Positions 18,793-30,543 of a stretch of DNA of 64,000 bases are shown piece by piece; the first letter of the stretch is position 1, and each line of letters starts with the position of its first letter. A program made the translations under genes and the position numbers. The stretch covers positions 49,642-113,641 of the forward strand of contig QANZ01002069.1 of assembly GCA_003254925.1 (NCBI GenBank), in the 5' to 3' direction. The stretch is from Chamaecrista fasciculata. Lineage: Eukaryota; Streptophyta; Magnoliopsida; Fabales; Fabaceae. The notes below the pieces were generated by a model. The model was not told where the DNA came from. It saw only the letters and a list, made by a program, of their open reading frames with translations, and ran no database searches.

Positions 18793-21700
18793 ATGTTACT
18801 CTCCTCCATTTCCACACCACCCCTTCCTTCTTCTTCTTCCTTCCTCCACCCCCATGCGCACTCTAGCCCACCCCTCCTTTCCATGTCTATTCTACGCCGC
18901 CTCCCTCGCCACCTAAATCGCCGTCGTCGTCGTTTCGCCACCGTCGCCGCCGCCGTACGCCAGGACACCACCCTCTGGACTCCGGCTCCGCTCTCCGAAG
19001 TTGAACCTGCCGCCGAGTCCCTCTTCCACGTCACCGTCGACATCTCCGACGCTTCCGACCTCGCCGCCTCCCACACTCGCGCCGGCCAGTACCTTCAGCT
19101 GCGACTCCCCGACGTCGAAAAGCCTTCTTTCCTCGCCATCGCCTCGCCGCCGAAGCTCGCTTCCGCGCGTGGCGTCTTCGAGTTCCTTGTCAAGAGCGTC
19201 GCGGGATCTACTGCTGAGATCCTCTGCGGTTTGAAGAAAGGAGATGTGGTCGAGTTGAGTCAGGTCATGGGGAATGGCTTTGATACCACTCGGATCGATC
19301 CGCCCCAGAAGTATAATACAGTTCTCATTTTTGCCACCGGATCCGGAATTAGGTATTTTTCATCCTTTTCCTTGTAAATCAATATGTTCACTCAGTTTGC
19401 GATTTTAGCTCCAAAATGCGAATGCTTATGATGATTTTGATGTGACCCTGTTATCTTGGATTTATATTTAGTTTATTTTGACGTTGGTGTTGGAGTTGGA
19501 ACTTTGATTTGATTCCAACTTGTCATATTCATCATAACCAGTGGACTCTACTTAGAATCTAAGGCGAGAATTGTTGATTTTTTCACTGTTAGTTTGAAAT
19601 TTTATCAGCTTAGTATGCGAGGGTACCTTTGCATTGCCTCTGGGCGCGGGCAAAATCTTCTTTATAACGTTACAGTATTCAAGATGGGACTATGTAACTT
19701 TTACGATTTTATCTATACATCAATGTAGGCGCTTCTCCATTTCACTTACCAATCCATTATATCTTGGTACTGTGACTATTTCTATGCTTGACAATCAATG
19801 TAATGTTCCATGTATGCTGTTAAATCGATTGATATAGATTTTAATGTCTGTCTCCCACTTGTGCATTTTGTGATTTGATGAGATGTGCCTTTGTTTGACA
19901 AACTGAAACTAGTACGTGAATGTGAAGGCTTATCCTGTTACCTAACCATCATGTATTCTCTGGCACGAGATCTATGAAAAGGTCATCCTAAACAAGAAAT
20001 CGTTTTTCCCCCCCTTGTTTTGTTTGTTCTGCATCTGCTGCTGTTCATCCTCAACAACGAATTAGAATGTCTTTGGTTTAAATTTTCTTTTGTTCTTAAT
20101 TATTTTACACAATCGTTAACGTCTTTCCCATAATTTTAAAGTTTGTAATTAGGTCTGTATAGTAGTACTGATCTTTTTTGTATTTAGCCCTTACTGTTAA
20201 AATTTTATTAGTGATTTTACTAAATTTCAATGATGAGACCAATGTTTGCCTTCTTGGCACTTTGAAGATGCATTTGTGTCAAGAAAAGGAGTAGAAGTAA
20301 TTATATGATTGAAAATAATCAACTTTGGCTTTTGATATAATTTATGTTAAATTGACTTGTGTAGTTGGGTGAATTGGTTTGAATTATGTATATTGAAAGC
20401 GCCAAACTGTTTTGAATCTTCATAATTCCTGCTCATAATCAATTGCTTCTGGAATGCATGAATACATTTGTTCATTTATTAGCTTTCAGCAACATGGTAC
20501 TATAAATCATAGTCTTTTGTTTTTCTTTTTGTATGGAATTTATTCACTCATGTCATTTCTCCGTGCTTAAGCGTTATCCATTTACCTTCTTGCATGCAGT
20601 CCAATTCGGTCACTTATTGAGTCAGGGTTTAGTGCTGAGAAGAGATCTGATGTCAGGCTCTATTACGGGGCTAGAAACCTTCAAAGAATGGCTTATCAGG
20701 TTTGTTCCGTCAGTTGTTGGTTCTTGGCTAAAAGGAAAAGACAGAAAAGAAACGTTGCTCTTCTCAGTGTAAGGTGATGATTCTAATAATCATGAACTTC
20801 TTTCTTATAGGATAGATTCAAAGATTGGGAATCTTCAGGTGTTAAGATAGTGCCTGTTTTATCTCAACCAGATGATAGTTGGACTGGGGAAAGTGGCTAT
20901 GTTCAGGTAAAGTGTGTGGCCTTGCTTGTAAACTTAGTAGTCTAACTCTCTTGGATTAGTGTCCACTTCTCATACAAAATCCTTCACAGGCTGCTTTTAC
21001 AAGAACCAAGCAAATTTCTAACCCTTTGTCTACTGGCGTTGTACTATGTGGGCAGAAACAGATGACTGAGGTATGCTGCTATTGCTTTCAGCTTTAGTTG
21101 AGTTTTCCTAATTATCTCTTGCCTATATAAAGTATGAAAGTGGTACCCTGTTTTATTTTTTATTACCTAAATCATATCCACTTACTAATTTTGATAGCAT
21201 CTATACTCATATTTCCCAGTTGATCTCTAGAAAGTTATATTATCACGCTTGTCATATTTTTTAAGAATCCTGTAATACTGGCAGGATGGCTGTAGAACGC
21301 CTTATTTTCCTAGTTTTGATAGAGTGCAAGAGAAATATGACAATCTTGATCACTGAACGGGAGCTAAACCAGCCAGGAATCTTCTATGTAATGAAGAAAC
21401 TTAGTAGAGTTCCTTCACTCTTTGCTCCTTAAGTATAACTTCAGTTACAGCCAAGTATTGTGAGGTTTGGTGTGACTCATAATAATTAAAAAAAAAAAAA
21501 CTGATAATTAACAACTCTATTACATTCTCAAAATCCAACGGCAAAGTGACTAGGAAATCTCCACAAGTCATGCACTTCCTGTACATCTCAGGTTTAGAAC
21601 AACTAGATAACCATCAGCTCTTTATTGTTGATACGTGTAAATAAAAGCATAAGAGAAGCTGACCGAAATTATTATTATTATTCTGGTCAGAATAATTTAC

Positions 21701-23147
21701 CCATGTATTGGGAGAGTTATTATTACTACTACTCATTCTCTCTCTGTGCTGAAAAGCTGACTCAGTCTGTCTAAGAGAACATTTGTTTTATGCACAGAAC
21801 ATATATTAGTAGTGGCCATCATTATTTAAGTGTTTACTGGGTAGTAATAGAAATGGAAGGAGTAGGGAGAAGGTGGCTGTTGGCAATACGTTTAGGCTTG
21901 GTACAGGGTTAATTGCACTTTCTTGAGTTCCAAAGTAATATGTCTGATGTCTAGAATGATAACGTAATATCACTTCCTTCAAGAACCTATTGCCCACAAA
22001 ATTAGCTGGTATCAACTTTGTATTTACCTTTCACATACTGAGTTATATTGATTCTGGGGAAGCTAGGACTTTCTTACTGTCTTTGACTCTGATAGTGTAT
22101 CAAGTGTTGACAGTTCCCAATGACTGGTCTGAATCATACTTGCCCTGCCCCTGTTTGAAATCTGTTGCCATAAAAATTCCACATCATATCTTTTTGGACA
22201 ACAAGGTCCGTTGTATAGTTCATAAATAAAGTTAGGGATTTTAACTGAAGCGATCAGACAGCATATGCTGTCTTTGTCCTTGGAACAATGATAGATAATT
22301 TCATCTTAGGTGCACATATCGAACCTATGTTTCCTTTTTCTTGCATATTCTTATCATCTGGCTTTTCATGAAAGATTTAATTCTTTTATGCTAGAAATTT
22401 ATCTTGCATATTACTATCATCTGGCTGTTCTTGAAGGATTTGATTCTTTTCTGCTAGAGATTTATCTTGCATATTATTATCATCGGGCTGTTCAGGAAGG
22501 ATTTGATTCTTTTGTACTAGAAATATATTTAGCATATTATAATCATTTGTTTACAACGCAGGGAGAGGCAGAGTGATTCTTAATGATCTAACAGTCAGTG
22601 TTTTTGCACTATTAACTTAATTATATAAGATACTATGGGTTTTAATATTGAAAAAGTAAAGGTCAACCTCAAAACCACAGAAGTGCAGTTGTTGTTGGCC
22701 CTTTTCCTGATCAAAATGCTAATGACTTTGTTCATACGGTGAATCCTGATACGACTAATGATTTAATTTCAATAACTTAACAATACCCTGAGGTTCTGGT
22801 CTTCTCAGTTTTGAAATAGTCTTCATTTTGTGATTTTAAAAGTGTTGTTCATATTTATATCATTTTTTAAAAGATTACTTGGCCAACAGTTGGCTAGTAT
22901 CATAACATACAAGTGACCAAGTAATTTTAGCAGATATGCTTAACACTGTTCAAATTAGTCTATAAAGAACTTTCAAGCTCTGCTATCATTCTTGCCAAGA
23001 ATTGATGTCAGTGCATATTGTAATTGTATTGCCCTGGTTCCAATGCATGGCTAATCAGTTTTCATAATGAATTTGTTGTTGCAGGAAGTTACATCCATCC
23101 TTGTCGCTGATGGAGTCTTAAGTGAGAAGATATTAAAAAACTTCTGA
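18793..23147 (+). CDS. FAD/NAD(P)-binding oxidoreductase, pKIWI502/FNR-like, probably plastid
   Basis: Flavoprotein of the ferredoxin-NADP reductase superfamily, the plant group named after fruit protein pKIWI502; its physiological substrate is not firmly known. Five coding exons: 18793-19352, 20600-20699, 20811-20906, 20990-21070, 23085-23147, 299 aa. Residues 1-50 are rich in Ser, Pro and Arg with no acidic residue, as in a chloroplast transit peptide. Next comes the FAD-binding barrel with AGQYLQLRLP near residue 97, then the pyridine-nucleotide fold starting at FATGSGISPIRS (about 181-192), YYGARN, and VVLCGQKQM near the C-terminus, usual for FNR-like proteins. The C-terminal peptide ends LKNF. 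Exon 1 is GC-rich, unlike the flanks. Intron 4 (2.0 kb) holds a 63-bp tandem repeat. AATAAA at 23255-23260. It converges on the next gene. I recall its Arabidopsis counterpart as At1g15140. Confidence 0.92.
22341..22548 (+). repeat. 63-bp tandem repeat, 3.3 copies, in intron 4 of the FNR-like gene
   Basis: Units start at 22341, 22404 and 22467, with a partial fourth at 22530. Each begins ttgcatatt(c/a) and contains atcatctggc, gattctttt and ctagaaattta variants. Because 63 is a multiple of three, the sense strand stays open through all units as a repeating 21-residue peptide (unit core YHLAVLEGFDSFLLEIY). It lies inside a spliced intron, so I treat it as non-coding repeat DNA. Confidence 0.85.
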
Positions 23148-25307
23148 CAACTCAGTGGGATTTTGGCTTTGTTGTATCATGTCGAGTTATATATAGTCGA
23201 TAATTATTTGTTCATTGCCACTGCTGAGGATAAAGCATCCTCGCATGGCTGTACAATAAAATCAATTTTGGAAACCTTGTATTAGAATTTCAGTCCTTGA
23301 ACATTTTCAGCCGCCAAATATTGGATGACAAATATTGGGTTTAATATTCTTGAAATAGTGATGTGCATGATTGACGTGTTCTTTAGAATTGGCAAGGCTT
23401 CAGTACTATGATTGCTTGCCAAGTATACTACCTGTTCTCTTGGATTTTTGGTTCTTCAATTAAAAATTAGTTGACTTCTTAAGTAAACTCAAGATCCTTA
23501 TATTTTTGTGGTACTCATGGAAATGTTGAGAGTAGATCCTCTAAACTTAGCTGCATATTTGGCTGAATCCCAAGTTTCCTTTGTTTAAATCTTGAAACGC
23601 TAATTGCAGGAGACTGCAAGAAAATGAACAATAGAGGCTTCAAGGATTAGTTTCAGGAAATGTTTGCTACAAAGTACATAGGTCCTTTTTTTTTTTTTGG
23701 CCTGATGGTACATAGGTCCCTTACATTATATTTGACTATAAGATTTACATAGAATTTTTTGTATCTTTATTTTGAACTTATCATTGAAAATGTCAATTAT
23801 TTTGTACGAGAGAGAATGTGAGGCAAGTTTTTAAATTTTGTAGTTTTATGATTAATTAAGTTGATAGTAAGATATACTAGGGATGTAGAGTATTATTTCT
23901 TTGGTTTGAGGAGGACAAATAAAAATCTTATTTGTAAAGCAAACGTTAATCTTGTGCGGCAGCTTTCCAGAAGGTGGTGGCTTAACATTCCAATTTCCAA
24001 CAACCAAACCAACCAAAATATGACTTGTTTTAAATAAGTAATGAAATTGTGGTTAAATTAGTGTTTCAGTCTGTAATTTTAGGGCTTTAGGTTAATCCTT
24101 TAAATTCTAAAATTGTTCAACTTTTTCTGAACTTTTTTCACTTGTAAATGGCACTTCAGCCTAGTTTCTTCCTGAGAAATTAACTTCTGTCGAGTCCTAC
24201 GTGAAATATTCCAGAGTCGTCGTCATTCATTAGTCATTGGGATGGATAGATTTGAGGAACCATACTTAAATTACTCAATTATATCAGTGAAATTCTATTT
24301 TGATCATTTATGTTACATTTGTTGATTTAATTTCATGTTCGACAAATATCCCAAATAAATACTTATGCCTAATAATGTTAAACATTTTTCAGTAGATGCT
24401 TATATGCCACTAAGTTGGTAAAAAGAACATTTGATTCGGTCCACGTAAATTCTCTCTCGGTCTCGAGTCTTGTCTCATCTCTTTTCTTTTTTTATTGGTA
24501 AAAAACGGGAGGAGTACAACTAAACATTATTGAGTCAGGAATCTTAAGAAACATCCTCCACGGTAGAGCTAGAGTAGGACATAGATATCCCCAAGTCATG
24601 ACTTGAAGACGTGAAAAACTCGAAAGCCTAAAAACATGAGCAGAAGAAAAAGAATCACAATTAAAAGTATTAACATAAAGAGATACAGAAGTTTTAATAT
24701 AAAACCATAAATTTGACAATGTAAACATCTTTCTCAGTAATTTATGACAAGAAATAATCAGCCAAATCACCGAATGTCTAGATTATAATAGATATGATTA
24801 GATATTGTCATTACAGTAAAAATCGTTACATAGTTGACCTTTTTAGGAAGATAATTTTCTTACATAAAAATTGCTAAACTAATCATAAATTATAAATTTC
24901 TTAATACGGTAAAAATCAATAACGCAATTTATTACCTGAAGAAGAATGTATATGGTATTGAATAATACAGCTTGGATAGCTGTGCTATACAATTTTTTCT
25001 AAGAAATAAAATAACTCAAACCACATCCTAAAGTAATCAAGACCACGAAATCATTTCAGTCATTAAACTTAATCTGCAGCTGTCTATTATAAATATAATT
25101 GAACTTTTGACAGTCAACAGAGCAATTATATTAGTAACCAAGACCACTTAAGGTTCACAATGTCAATAATAGAGATAACAACAATGGTATACCAAATAAT
25201 TAACATTGAACTTGTTCAGCAGATTTCAGAATGAATCCCAGATGGTCATTTCAAGTCCTAATGAAAGAACAAGACAGCAAATCCTTTAACAGAGCATCAA
25301 ATGGAAA
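23148..25307. other. Convergent intergenic region
   Basis: Contains the 3' UTR of the FNR-like gene (to about 23290) and, at the right edge, the 3' UTR of the minus-strand FAM133-like gene. The middle is AT-rich. A minus-strand frame near 24492-24770 (92 codons) has no recognisable similarity and no splice context. Nothing else is seen. Confidence 0.55.
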
Positions 25308-26261
25308 TCAAACAATTTGAGCATGATTGTTCCCGTTCACAGCACTACCCACATGATCCCCAACATTAGTTTTCTCGTTCACCCGTTCGCTTAATTCCTC
25401 ATTCTTTCCATTGGTTTCTGGTGAGAGCTGAGAAGAATGATTTTTCTCTCCATCTGATGGGTGTCGATGCTTGTGGTGGTGATGATGGCGGCGGTGATGG
25501 TGGCAATGCCTTTTATTAGATGATCTTTTGTCATCTTCAGAGTTTTCATCTGAAGACCTCCAATCCCTACTATGGGATCGCCTGTGATGTTTATGGTGCC
25601 TTCTTTGGCTTTTCTTATGATAAGAACCATCACTAGCATCATCAGACAAGTCAGATTCACTAGACTCTGATCTTCGGTGGCGTTTATGATGCTTTGCATG
25701 ACTTCTTTTTACCAGAATCTCTCCATCACCAGAGAAGTCTGATTCACCAGACCGTGATACATGATGTCTATGATCTCTTGCATTCCTTTTCCTCTTGCTA
25801 ACTTCATCAGCACTAGAGTCAGAATCACTGGAATCTGATCTGGAGCCTCGATCTCTGTGCTTCTTGTTTTGCTTCTTCCTCCTCCTCCTCTCTTCCTCAG
25901 AGCTACTCTCATATTCATCACTGCTAACATCACTAGATTCTGAGGACCGTTTCTTTGTCTTTCTCTTGGATTTCTTCTCTTTCCTGTCACCCAAGTCAGT
26001 ATGAGAATGCTTCCTGTGCTTTCTATGAGCTCTTCTACTAGACTTTTTGCTCTCATCGTCACTGTCATAATCAGAGTCACTATCAGAGCCAGATCGTTTT
26101 CTCTGTTTTGAAGCTTTCAGCTTCCTTTCTTTAGATTCAGCATCAGCCTTGGCCTTAGCAGCAGCTTCCAGCTTCTGTTCCCACTTCAAAGGAGCTTCCT
26201 TTCTGTCCATAACTCTCTTCTTCTTCTCCTCCACAAGCTGGAGGAACCTCTTGGTGTCCAT
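25308..26261 (-). CDS. Basic Ser/Lys/His-rich nuclear-type protein, plant FAM133-like
   Basis: 317 aa from one coding exon. Only the N-terminus looks like a conserved fold: residues 1-45 (MDTKRFLQLVEEKKKRVMDR and following) form a charged helix that I remember from plant proteins labelled FAM133-like. The rest is low complexity: alternating Lys/Arg clusters and Ser-Asp-Ser acidic runs (casein-kinase-2-like sites), like the RS/RD-type tails of splicing-associated nuclear proteins, then a His-rich tract near residues 250-268 (RHCHHHRRHHHHHKHRH). Nuclear location and a role near pre-mRNA processing are inference from composition. The sequence before the ATG reads TGCAG (26304-26308 complement), an acceptor, so the 5' UTR is spliced; a donor at about 28215 (CTCTG|GTACGC on the minus strand) marks the first leader exon, and 27672-27747 has both acceptor and donor for an optional middle leader exon. 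Confidence 0.8.
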   Translation of the reverse strand: MDTKRFLQLVEEKKKRVMDRKEAPLKWEQKLEAAAKAKADAESKERKLKASKQRKRSGSDSDSDYDSDDESKKSSRRAHRKHRKHSHTDLGDRKEKKSKRKTKKRSSESSDVSSDEYESSSEEERRRRKKQNKKHRDRGSRSDSSDSDSSADEVSKRKRNARDHRHHVSRSGESDFSGDGEILVKRSHAKHHKRHRRSESSESDLSDDASDGSYHKKSQRRHHKHHRRSHSRDWRSSDENSEDDKRSSNKRHCHHHRRHHHHHKHRHPSDGEKNHSSQLSPETNGKNEELSERVNEKTNVGDHVGSAVNGNNHAQIV

Positions 26262-28214
26262 GTGTGTATAATAACCAACTCAAAAACTGCATTTTGGTAA
26301 AATGATGACCAGAAGTGCATCTCACAGAAGATAAAAAACAAAGTTAGTTCTATAACAAAATAGTTCTCTAATCAAGGCAACATATAAATAACAAAGGCTA
26401 TAAAACGGCTAAATCATCAAGTTATCACATTTCTACTTAATTATCTATGTAAATCATGCACCCTTCAACAAAATAAAATTTAAAGTTGTTAATAATAAAT
26501 AATGCAATAAAAGCAACAAAGTAATACAATACAGCATCAAATATAACACCTCACGATGGCAAATCTGTCATAAGTGTGGTCTCAAATTTCAACCCTAAAA
26601 TGGTACCTAAAACCCTACTTTGGACACAACAAAGCTAAGAAGAACGGATTGATGGGTAATTGTATTGTTTCACAAGTATGTTTGAAGTAATAGAAGAATG
26701 GGTCCGCGTTAAATTCAATGCATGTGGAAATATGAGGGAACAAGCCTTTGGAATTACATGTCGTAGAGGATAGTATTGCCTATTAGTATAAGATCAAACT
26801 ATGCTTGTGATGAATGATAGTACCAATTGGCAATTGGTATGAACTTCAATTTAAACTGGTGTCAATGCATACTTTTATAATATATATATCTCAATATTGA
26901 ATATATTTATATGCATAGATTCTTACAATTTTATGTCACAAGCCCACACCTTCCTTATGAGTTTGCTTAAGATTGTATTGTTATTGGCAACCTTTATGGG
27001 CACATCTATGACTATAAGACCATAGTTACCCAAGGGGATGCCGTAACCTGGCTGCTATGGTGACTAAGGTGTAAGGTGGCAAGGCAACCTAATTCTTCCA
27101 AGAAACAACAAATTTCACCACATAGCAAACTAAAATATATACCTGCTCTTAAGTTCTTAAACATATCTCACTAAAACGTATAAACATTGGGTTAGCATCA
27201 GTGGCCCCAGTAAAATGGTCATATTCTATATTCTATTTATAATACTTAAAAGGATTTCCATCTTCAAAATAAAAATCAAATTATGCATATAACATATATT
27301 TAGTACTTGTTCTACAACAACATTCCATCTGAGAGAAGACGAGTTTGCATAAATGCATGGTACTATGGTGAATCAGGTACATATATGCAGGTTGTAGTCA
27401 CGATGAATAGTCCCAAAATTTAAGCTAAAAGCAGTATGAGACGGGCAATAATGCTAGAATAACATTCCTTATACTCAGCCACTTATGAAGTATTCAGCAT
27501 ATAAGCTATTCATGGAAAAAAAAAAACTTCATACTCATTCTGAATCAAAAATAAATCCTAAAACTCAATCAATCATGACAAGTAAAACTTTCTGAATCTC
27601 ACTAGAATACGCCAAGCAAACAAACGTCTTCATATTCAACGAAAATAGCAAATTCAACCTCCCATTCTTACCTTATATGTCTACAAGGAATAGCCCGTAA
27701 CAGAAATCTACCCCAAACCCAATATTTATAGTCTCTGAAGAAACCTGCACAAAATCAATAGTTTCATGTTACGATATTAATACAAGAGAATGCACAGATC
27801 CGAAAATCCAAAGGAAACCCCACAAACATAATTCTGAATCCAGCTCCCAACCATAATCCTTACCAAACGGCAGAAACGTAAAGCGTCGGTAAGGGTTAAC
27901 CAAAAAAAAAAACAAACAAACAAACCCAACAGAAATTACTCGAAAATTCATTGATTTAAGGGAAAAATTCAGATCTTTACATAAATACGAAACAAAACTA
28001 ACATGCTGAAGAAAACCCTAATTTTCAAACGTACAGAAAACCTTAAATCTTCAAACTAAAAGATTTATTATTATTCAGAAACAAATGACTCTTTCACCTA
28101 AAAACCCTGAACATAAGGAGGCAACCCAAAAAACCAAAGAAAAGAGAAAACAATTTTCCAATAGATCGGAGAAAAATAACAAACAATATAACTGATGAAG
28201 GATGAAAAGCGTAC

Positions 28215-28285
28215 CAGAGCAAAGAAGCAGAGAGAAACTAGAGGGAAGAAGAAGAAGACGATGAGGGAGAGATTATGAGTGATGT
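28215..28285 (-). promoter_or_regulatory. Leader exon and promoter side of the FAM133-like gene
   Basis: On the minus strand the sequence is pyrimidine-rich (CTTCTTCTTCCCTCTAG...) and ends CTTTGCTCTG|GTACGC, a good donor. It lies about 1.9 kb before the coding exon, so most of 26310-28214 is 5' UTR intron. This is inferred from splice signals alone; the start of transcription is not known. Confidence 0.4.
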
Positions 28286-28539
28286 TCAAAGTTGGGTTTT
28301 TTTGACTTTGGGAACTCCGCGTCTCGTTCCAGAAACGTCTAAAGTGAAGGTGTCGCCAGCACTTAATAGACGACGATTAGCGATGCCAAGCACAGAAACG
28401 TGTAAAGGTTCACGTGTTTCTTCTTTGAACCAAACCGGATGTACACGCTGGCCGGTCCAAGAATAAAGCCGGTAGGTTAGTAGGGGAGAAATAAGTTTTT
28501 AATCCTTGAAAAAAAATTAAATGTTTTTTTTTTTTTTTT

Positions 28540-28651
28540 NNNNNNNNNNNNNNNNNNNNNNNNNNNNNNNNNNNNNNNNNNNNNNNNNNNNNNNNNNNNN
28601 NNNNNNNNNNNNNNNNNNNNNNNNNNNNNNNNNNNNNNNNNNNNNNNNNNN
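28540..28651. other. Assembly gap (112 N)
   Basis: A run of 112 N follows a T-homopolymer (28523-28539) and directly precedes the left arm of a palindromic element, a hard place to sequence and assemble. Confidence 0.99.
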
Positions 28652-29044
28652 ATTTCACTTTGGTACCCTGTGGTTTGAAACTTGACACTTTGGTACCCTG
28701 TGGTATTCTCCATTAACACTTTGGTACCCTTTGGAGCTATTTTGTAATTTTAACAATAACAGATTTTGCAAAAATTACATATTGACCCCAATTTTTTTAA
28801 AAAAATTTCATTTTAGTCCCTAGATAATATATATCCAGGGACATATTTGTAATTTTTTGAAAATTTTTTGGGGTCAATATGTAATTTTTGCAAAATTTGT
28901 TATGGTTAAAATTACAAAATAGCTCCAAAGGGTACCAAAATGTTAATGGAGAATACCATAGGATACCAAAGTGTTAGATTTCAAACCATAGGGTACTAAA
29001 GTGAAATAGGGTCAAACCACAAGGTACCAAAGTGTAATTTACCC
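28652..29044. mobile_element. Palindromic fold-back element, left end lost in the N gap
   Basis: The left arm (acactttggtaccctgtgg..., ...caaaaattacatattgacccc) is mirrored by the right arm (ggggtcaatatgtaatttttg..., ...ggtaccaaagtgtaatttaccc). The phrase cactttggtaccctgtgg also recurs three times within the arm. The right terminus is near 29044; the left terminus should lie in the gap. No coding capacity. Style is that of TIR-only Mutator-like elements, but no target duplication can be read because one end is missing. Confidence 0.65.
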
Positions 29045-30543
29045 TTTATTTTAAATTAGTCATATATTTGTATCATTTTTTAAAAATTGTCATAAACTTA
29101 TTCTCCGAACGTGGTTTGACCTTGTTTGCTAATGGTCTCAACTGGGAAAGAAATAGCTCTTCAAGAGTCAGTACAACGCTTTAAACTCGTAGCATTCAAA
29201 TTTGAAATGAAAAATATATGACTAACTTTGCTTGTTTAATTATGAAACGAACGATATACTAATAAGACTTAATTTGACACTGTTTATTGATAGCTCTAAT
29301 TAGATAAAAAAAACTCATTAAGAACAACATCGTGATTTTGAATTCGTCGCATTTAAACTAACTAAAATATTTATGATTAAGTTGAAAATTACCCTATCCA
29401 TTTAAGCCCAATTTGAGATTTTGATAAAATTTAAAAGCTTCTATGGATTATGCCCGATTTGTTGTAAAAGAAATTAAAGCTAAAATGCACTCACAAATCA
29501 CACTTCTTAAATTTTTAGTGGAAAGTAAAAATATATTTTTAAAATTTAAAATTTTATTGAAATATTTTTTTATTTTCAATTTTATTCACTTACGAATTTT
29601 ATATTTTTTAATTAAGTTATTAAGAGATGTTAAATAATTGAAATTAAAAGGTTAAAAAAATATTTATAAACTTATTTAAAAGTTTATTTATCAACTTATT
29701 TAGAAGTTTAAAAATTATCTTTATCAATTCTAAAATTATTTTTTTGGGTGAGTAAAATTGATAACTCAAAGTCTCAAACCTACTTTTTACCCCAACCTAA
29801 AATCAAGAGTCATTTCACATTTTAGCCCAATTTTAAAATTGTCCTATGTAATAGTTTATCATTTTCCTTGCTCCTTAAGTAAACAACATATCAACAAATT
29901 GAATATTAGCATTGCAAGAAAAAGGTTAAAGTGCAAATTTGGTCCCATATCTTTTGTTGAGTTTCCAATTTAGTCCTATATCTTTTTTTGTTGCACTTTT
30001 AGTCTTATATCTTTGGATCGATTCCCAATTTAGTCCCATATCTTTTTTTGTTGCATATTTAATCTCATATGTTTGGATCAATTGCATAATTGGTCATATA
30101 TTTTTGGGCTAAGTGCATAAATGGTCTTGTATTTTTATAAAAGAATCAACTAAATGCTCATCTTTTTACAAAAATATGAGACCAATTCTGTAATTTGATC
30201 AAAAGATATGAGATCATAAATGCTATGGGATCAAATTGGGACATTTTATAAAGAATGAGACAAAATATAACAAAAAAAGATAAGAACCGAATTGGAAACT
30301 CAGCAAAATATATTAGACCAAATTTGCAGTTTGACGTAAGAAAAAAGAAAAACAAGAAAACGAATGATTATGGCACTGTCTGATTGACTGATCCAATTTT
30401 CTTAGCGATTACAGAGTGAAAAACGAAAACACATTGTACGAATATTTCTTCCTTCTCTTCTCCTTCCATTGATTTCAGTTCTTCCCTTTGACATTTCAAT
30501 TTTCGATTCTCTGTCGTTGCAATTATCCATTCCTCCGCTGGAA
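28690..30543. other. Intergenic region before ALIX
   Basis: Mostly repetitive: the palindromic element to 29044, an AT-rich stretch with nothing recognised (29045-29914), a second fold-back element at 29924-30336, and the ALIX promoter and leader (about 30360-30543). No gene is seen. Confidence 0.6.
29924..30336. mobile_element. Fold-back MULE-like MITE upstream of ALIX
   Basis: The left end GGTTAAAGTGCAAATTTGG is matched by the complement of the right end, CGTCAAACTGCAAATTTGG. Flanks caagaaaaa (29915-29923) and taagaaaaa (30337-30345) agree at 8 of 9 positions, consistent with the 9-bp target duplication of Mutator-like elements. The arms contain repeated tttggtcccatatctttt phrases. It ends about 200 bp before the ALIX start codon and so borders its promoter. 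Confidence 0.65.

Noticed and set aside
22310-22576. 88-codon frame in intron 4 of the FNR-like gene as a separate gene
   Set aside because: It is made of a 63-bp tandem repeat inside an intron whose flanking exons splice in frame to a complete protein.
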